Notes under the pieces: model-generated
Seen by the model: the letters and a program-made list of their open reading frames with translations, nothing else
Databases searched by the model: none
Told to the model about the DNA's origin: nothing
In this document: positions 59,948 to 64,000 of the stretch, piece by piece
Position numbering within the stretch: position 1 is the stretch's first letter
Layout: the number at the start of each line of letters is the position of its first letter
Position numbers and translations under genes: made by a program
Source: Persicitalea sp963716085
Lineage (GTDB): Bacteria > Bacteroidota > Bacteroidia > Cytophagales > Spirosomataceae
DNA: 64,000 bases
NCBI GenBank assembly: GCA_963716085.1
Contig: OY970288.1
Location: 2,666,001-2,730,000, forward strand
Direction: 5' to 3'

Positions 59948-60680
59948 CGTAATCACGGTCGTGTTCAACGGCGAAAATACAATCAGGGCGACGATCGAGT
60001 CCGTACTGGCGCAAGATTACGCGCAAGTCGAGTACATCGTCATAGATGGTAATTCCACGGACGGGACGACGGATGTTGTAAAGTCGTTCGGTGACCGGAT
60101 CGCGAAATTCGTGTCTGAAAACGACCGGGGAATCTACGATGCCATGAATAAGGGCATAAAATTAGCCACGGGTGAGGTAGTGGGCCTACTGAACGCCGAC
60201 GACCTTTTCGCCAGCACGGATGTTTTGTCGCAGGTAGCCCTGGCATTCCAGCACTCGGGAACCGACGCAGTGTACGGCGACTTGCAGTACTTCGATGGCG
60301 AAACCGACCGCACAACCCGCCATTGGCGCACAGGAATTTACCGACCAGGGCTTTTTCTTTGGGGCTGGATGCCACCGCACCCGACGTTTTTCATTCGGCG
60401 GAATTGGTACCGGCGATACAACGGCTTCCGGCTCGACATGGGAACTGCCGCCGACTACGAACTGATGCTACGCATGATACACAAACACGGAGCCAAACTA
60501 GCTTATATCCAAAAAGTGCTGGTTCGGATGCGAACTGGGGGAGTGAGTAACCTCTCCCTCAAAAACCGGCTTTCCGCTAACAAAAACGACCGTCGGGCCT
60601 GGAAAATAAATGGGCTGAAGCCCTATCCAGTGACCATATTGTTGAAGCCATTTCGCAAAATTTTACAATTTATTCGCTAG
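59937..60680 (+). CDS. Glycosyltransferase family 2 (WcaA/WcaE-like)
   Basis: The 247-residue enzyme has the GT2 core ISVITVVFNGENTIRATIES, YIVIDGNSTDGTTDVVKSFG, and YDAMNKGIKLATGEVVGLLN followed by ADD (the D-x-D equivalent). WGWMPPHPTFFIRRNWYRRY and DYELMLRMIHKHG are typical of short colanic-acid type transferases. It overlaps the acetyltransferase gene by 11 bases and closes the tight part of the cluster. Confidence 0.93.
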   Translation: MKISVITVVFNGENTIRATIESVLAQDYAQVEYIVIDGNSTDGTTDVVKSFGDRIAKFVSENDRGIYDAMNKGIKLATGEVVGLLNADDLFASTDVLSQVALAFQHSGTDAVYGDLQYFDGETDRTTRHWRTGIYRPGLFLWGWMPPHPTFFIRRNWYRRYNGFRLDMGTAADYELMLRMIHKHGAKLAYIQKVLVRMRTGGVSNLSLKNRLSANKNDRRAWKINGLKPYPVTILLKPFRKILQFIR

Positions 60681-60847
60681 TTTTGTTTTTTATTACACAC
60701 ACTTTCCAACCATTTAATAAGTTATTGGGTCATTTGGCTGGTTTAGTTTGTGGTTTTATTCTAATTATTGCCACCTTTACCACACCCGAAATTCTGAAAC
60801 CTAAGGTTGCCCCGTGCGCTTAGCGATTATCAATCAGATTTCTAGCC

Positions 60848-62056
60848 ATGGAACAAACCTTACTCAACGACCTTTTCGCAGGCACCTATTTCGATCAACT
60901 GGGCGATCGGGAAGTTTACCAGTGTTTTCTTTCTTTTCTCATCGCCTGCTTCCTCTCCATCGTGTCGATTCCGATCGTCATCAATATGTCCAACCTGCTG
61001 AATCTGACGGCCAAGCCTGGTTTCAGAAGTTCACACGATACGAACACGCCTACGCTCGGGGGAATCGCCCTTTTCGCTTCCACCCTCATTGCTTATTTTT
61101 TGTGGCCCCATTCCGAGGAAATTGTAGACTCCAACCTGACCAACCTTTCGATGGTCGGCTTGACGATGCTGTTCTTCTTGGGTTTGAAGGATGATATTCT
61201 TGCGCTGGACTCTACCAAAAAACTATTAGTGCAAGTGCTCGCGACGCTCACTTTGGTAGTTATGGGCGGCTTCAAAGTAGATTACCTTTACGGCATCTTT
61301 GGCTGGTACTATATACCGGACCTGGTGAGCATTCCGCTTACAATCTTTATTTTTATTTCGCTCATCAACGCCATCAACCTCATCGACGGGGTCGATGGAC
61401 TGGCGGGAGGAATCAGCCTGATCGCCGGGCTTTGGTTTGGGGTGTGGTTTATGCTCAACGGTCATTTTAGCTTCGCCAGTTTGGCATTTGCGCTCTCGGG
61501 TTCGCTGTTGGGCTTTTTGCGCTTCAACTTTTCCAAGACCAGCAAAATCTTTATGGGTGACACGGGGTCGCTCATCGTCGGCTTCTTGCTTTCATTCTTT
61601 ACTATTGAATTTCTTCGGCTGAATGTTAGCTACCGCAACGACCCCAACGCGTTTTTCAACGCGCCTATCGTCGTTATGGTGGTACTCATCGTTCCGATAT
61701 TCGATACCCTTCGTGTATTTTTGGTAAGGCTGCTCAACGGAAATTCCCCCTTCACCGCCGACCGCAACCACATGCACCATATTTTGCTCGACAACGGCCT
61801 TTCGCACCTTGGCGTTTCGCTCATTCTTTGGTCGGTGACGATTATCAATACCTCCTTATTCTTCGGCTTTCACGGTAACATCACCAATACGCTCTCGATT
61901 TGCATTTACATTGCCATGTTCTTCCTGTACATGGTTGCCGCCTATTTGTTGAAAAAACGGGCAAATTTGGTGAAAAGCCGCAAAAAGATGCAAACCAGTC
62001 CTTCCTATTCCGAACGTCAGCAATCTTTGACCAAAAGATTCCTGAAAGACCTCTGA
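60848..62056 (+). CDS. Undecaprenyl-phosphate N-acetylglucosaminyl-1-phosphate transferase (WecA/MraY family)
   Basis: This 402-residue polytopic enzyme (about eleven membrane segments) can start glycan chains by moving GlcNAc- or another HexNAc-1-phosphate to undecaprenyl phosphate. Signatures are FRSSHDTNTPTLGGIALFAS near 59-78, FFLGLKDDIL with the metal-binding aspartates, INLIDGVDGLAGGISL, FMGDTGSLIVGFLL, and FTADRNHMHHILLDNGLSH near the end, with the HHxLL motif. The 167-base spacer before it contains an ACACACAC run and no gene. It is the only initiating transferase near clusters 2 and 3. Confidence 0.92.
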   Translation: MEQTLLNDLFAGTYFDQLGDREVYQCFLSFLIACFLSIVSIPIVINMSNLLNLTAKPGFRSSHDTNTPTLGGIALFASTLIAYFLWPHSEEIVDSNLTNLSMVGLTMLFFLGLKDDILALDSTKKLLVQVLATLTLVVMGGFKVDYLYGIFGWYYIPDLVSIPLTIFIFISLINAINLIDGVDGLAGGISLIAGLWFGVWFMLNGHFSFASLAFALSGSLLGFLRFNFSKTSKIFMGDTGSLIVGFLLSFFTIEFLRLNVSYRNDPNAFFNAPIVVMVVLIVPIFDTLRVFLVRLLNGNSPFTADRNHMHHILLDNGLSHLGVSLILWSVTIINTSLFFGFHGNITNTLSICIYIAMFFLYMVAAYLLKKRANLVKSRKKMQTSPSYSERQQSLTKRFLKDL

Positions 62057-62161
62057 TTTCTTTCGTTCAGGTTGATTCTGTTTTCTTCTCAAAAACCTAC
62101 TTCTTCTACTACCTTTCTGGTTTGTTCGTACCTTAGTGGTGAAACATCACCCTACATTCCT

Positions 62162-64000
62162 ATGAACCAAAAGATTAGAAAAGAAGACGCCCTCGATTAC
62201 CACGCCAAGGGTCGTCCAGGAAAAATTCAGGTCATTCCGACCAAAGAGTACAATACCCAGCGGGATCTCTCACTAGCCTACTCTCCGGGTGTCGCCGACC
62301 CCTGCCTCGAAATCGCCGCGAATCCAGACGACGTTTTCAAATACACGGCAAAAGGCAATTTGGTGGCCGTCATCAGCAACGGCACCGCCGTCTTGGGCCT
62401 GGGCGATATAGGCCCCGAAGCCTCCAAACCCGTTATGGAAGGAAAAGGGCTTCTTTTCAAAATATACGCAGACATCGATGTCTTCGATATCGAGCTGAAT
62501 ACCAAGGATGTCGATGAGTTTGTCCGAACGGTGCAGATCATGGAGCCTACCTTCGGCGGCGTCAACTTGGAAGACATCAAATCGCCCGAGTGCTTCGAGA
62601 TCGAGACGCGCTTGAAACGTGATTTGAAGATCCCGGTGATGCACGACGACCAGCATGGCACGGCCATCATCAGCGGCGCGGCTTTGCTCAATGCCCTGGA
62701 AATCGTCGGCAAAAAAATTGAGGAAGTCAAGATTGTCGTCTCCGGGGCGGGGGCTTCGGCTATATCCTGCACCAAGCTTTACCTCTCACTGGGGGCGGTT
62801 CCCGCGAATATCGCCATGTTCGACCGCAACGGCCATATCAATACACTTCGCGACGACCTGGACGAGATGAAGGAAATTTTTGCCACCGAGAAGACATACG
62901 ATACGATGCCCGAAGCGATGGTGAACGCCGACGTTTTTCTCGGCCTATCGGTAGCCAATATCGTCACCCAGGATATGGTCAAGTCGATGGCAAAGGATCC
63001 TATTGTATTTGCTATGGCCAATCCGGACCCCGAGATTTCGTACCCCGAGGCAACTGCGGCCCGGGAGGACATAATCATGGCCACAGGGCGATCCGATTAT
63101 CCCAACCAGGTGAATAATGTACTGGGCTTTCCCTATATTTTCCGTGGGGCTTTAGATGTGCGCTCTACCGAAATAAACGAAGCAATGAAGCTGGCCGCCG
63201 TCCGTGCGCTGGCTGATTTGGCCAAAAAGTCAGTTCCTGACATAGTGAATATGGCTTACAACCAGGAGGCGCTTTCCTTTGGCCGTAACTATATCATTCC
63301 CAAACCCGTAGATCCTCGTTTGCTGACCACCGTTGCCCCTGCCGTTGCCAAAGCCGCCATGGATACGGGCGTTGCCCAGCATCCTATCGCCGATTGGGAA
63401 GCCTACGAACAACAACTCGCTACGCGATTGGGCCGCTACGAGCGCCTGTCACGCGTGATTCTGAACAAGGCCAAGACCAGTCCCAAGCGCGTCGTATTCG
63501 CCGACGCCGAGAACGTGCAAGTGCTCAAGGCCGCGCAACAGGTACGGGATGAAGGCATCGCTGCTCCCATCCTGCTGGGCAATCTGGAATCTATCCACGC
63601 GCTGATTGAAGAACATGATTTGGATCTGAACGAAGTGAAAATCATCGACCCGCGAGCGACAGAAAGTGAGGCAAGCATCGACCACTACGCTCAGTTGTAC
63701 TATAAAAAACGTCAACGCAAAGGCATGACTCCCTCCGAGTCGCGGCGCACGATGTTCTATCGCAACTATTTTGGGGCGATGATGGTCGAAAATGGGGAAG
63801 CCGATGCTTTTATCTCTGGTCTGACGCGTAACTACCCCGATACGATTCGTCCGGCTTTGCAGGTAATCGGCAAGGAGGATGGCGTGGATCGCGTGGCGGG
63901 GATGTACATTTTGCTCACGCCGCGTGGGCCGCTGTTTTTTTCCGATACTACCGTCAACCTGGATCCAACCGTGGACGAGTTGGTGGAAATCACCGAATTG
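62162..64000 (+). CDS. maeB: NADP-dependent malic enzyme with phosphotransacetylase-like domain (MaeB type; 3' end outside window)
   Basis: 613 codons are visible to the window edge, open throughout. Start: ATG at 62162 (MNQKIRKEDALDYHAKGRPG). The malic domain (to about 155) has YSPGVADPC, ISNGTAVLGLGDIGPEA and MHDDQHGTAIISGAALLNAL, with the metal/substrate residues. The NAD(P)-binding domain follows (VVSGAGASAISCTKL), then FAMANPDPEISYPE and GRSDYPNQVNNVLGFPYIFR. From about 430 begins a phosphotransacetylase-like domain (PKRVVFADAENVQVLKAAQ) that is usually non-catalytic and may be regulatory. The reaction is malate to pyruvate and CO2. Full-length relatives have about 760 residues, so about 150 are missing. 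Confidence 0.95.
   Translation, partial: MNQKIRKEDALDYHAKGRPGKIQVIPTKEYNTQRDLSLAYSPGVADPCLEIAANPDDVFKYTAKGNLVAVISNGTAVLGLGDIGPEASKPVMEGKGLLFKIYADIDVFDIELNTKDVDEFVRTVQIMEPTFGGVNLEDIKSPECFEIETRLKRDLKIPVMHDDQHGTAIISGAALLNALEIVGKKIEEVKIVVSGAGASAISCTKLYLSLGAVPANIAMFDRNGHINTLRDDLDEMKEIFATEKTYDTMPEAMVNADVFLGLSVANIVTQDMVKSMAKDPIVFAMANPDPEISYPEATAAREDIIMATGRSDYPNQVNNVLGFPYIFRGALDVRSTEINEAMKLAAVRALADLAKKSVPDIVNMAYNQEALSFGRNYIIPKPVDPRLLTTVAPAVAKAAMDTGVAQHPIADWEAYEQQLATRLGRYERLSRVILNKAKTSPKRVVFADAENVQVLKAAQQVRDEGIAAPILLGNLESIHALIEEHDLDLNEVKIIDPRATESEASIDHYAQLYYKKRQRKGMTPSESRRTMFYRNYFGAMMVENGEADAFISGLTRNYPDTIRPALQVIGKEDGVDRVAGMYILLTPRGPLFFSDTTVNLDPTVDELVEITEL

Noticed and set aside
1..64000. CRISPR array, insertion sequence or prophage
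   Set aside because: I saw no regularly spaced repeats with unique spacers, no transposase or integrase, and no phage structural genes.

Overview
The window looks like chromosomal DNA of a Bacteroidota bacterium, most likely of the order Cytophagales. The evidence is the mix of genes: a Bacteroidota-type ftsX–DUF3098–uppP–truB–ribF run, DUF151/UVR bifunctional nuclease, BrkB, WbqC and a ParE/ParC pair. It also includes A-rich leaders without Shine-Dalgarno sequences, several TTG/GTG starts, and -7 boxes of the TAnnTTTG type. I saw no phage, insertion sequence, integrase or CRISPR array.

Layout. (1) 1-9857, minus strand: an exopolysaccharide operon of the Wzx/Wzy type. Reading with transcription, it holds an initiating sugar transferase, a WecG/TagA transferase, a GDP-mannose 3,5-epimerase homologue, a GT9 transferase, a Wza-like lipoprotein, a Wzc-like tyrosine kinase (frameshifted), a Wzx flippase, a GT4 transferase and a truncated Wzy-like membrane protein. 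A 754-base non-coding leader/promoter region follows. (2) 10612-36050: mostly housekeeping and metabolism. This covers a collagen-like lipoprotein, an XRE regulator facing a glutaryl-CoA dehydrogenase, topoisomerase IV subunit A, an orphan ABC ATPase, tRNA-Leu(CAA), a MacB/FtsX permease, a secreted nuclease, purine nucleoside phosphorylase, electron-transfer flavoprotein (alpha subunit frameshifted), and the ftsX-uppP-truB-ribF operon. (3) 36059-50423, minus strand: a second polysaccharide locus of the ABC-transporter type. It holds a large SLBB export protein (frameshifted near its N-terminus), a Wzz-like protein, a Wzm/Wzt transporter with a sugar-binding tail, sugar aminotransferase, WbqC, a PglD-like acyltransferase and several glycosyltransferases. 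Among these is an overlapping trio of GT-A-like proteins, two of which lack the expected acidic motif. (4) 50678-53708: topoisomerase IV subunit B and a PheA-type chorismate mutase/prephenate dehydratase. (5) 53828-62056, plus strand: a third polysaccharide cluster with a Wzy-like polymerase, SGNH hydrolase, two GT4, two GT2, a WcaF-type acetyltransferase and a WecA/MraY-like initiating transferase. (6) 62162-64000: the start of a malic enzyme of the MaeB type, cut by the window edge.

How it fits together: clusters 1, 2 and 3 carry separate parts lists for initiation, assembly, polymerisation and export of surface glycans. Cluster 1 is close to self-sufficient. Cluster 2 has its own exporter but no initiating transferase. 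Cluster 3 has an initiator and a polymerase but no flippase or export channel, so 2 and 3 may share parts across the parE-pheA pair. Gcd dehydrogenase and the Etf pair form an acyl-CoA oxidation/electron transfer theme.

Three genes (Wzc-like kinase, etfA, SLBB exporter) each need a single one-base correction to restore a full-length protein. Two of the three lie at short homopolymers, so sequence error is at least as likely as real gene decay. All functions are read from sequence by recognition; no searches were run.
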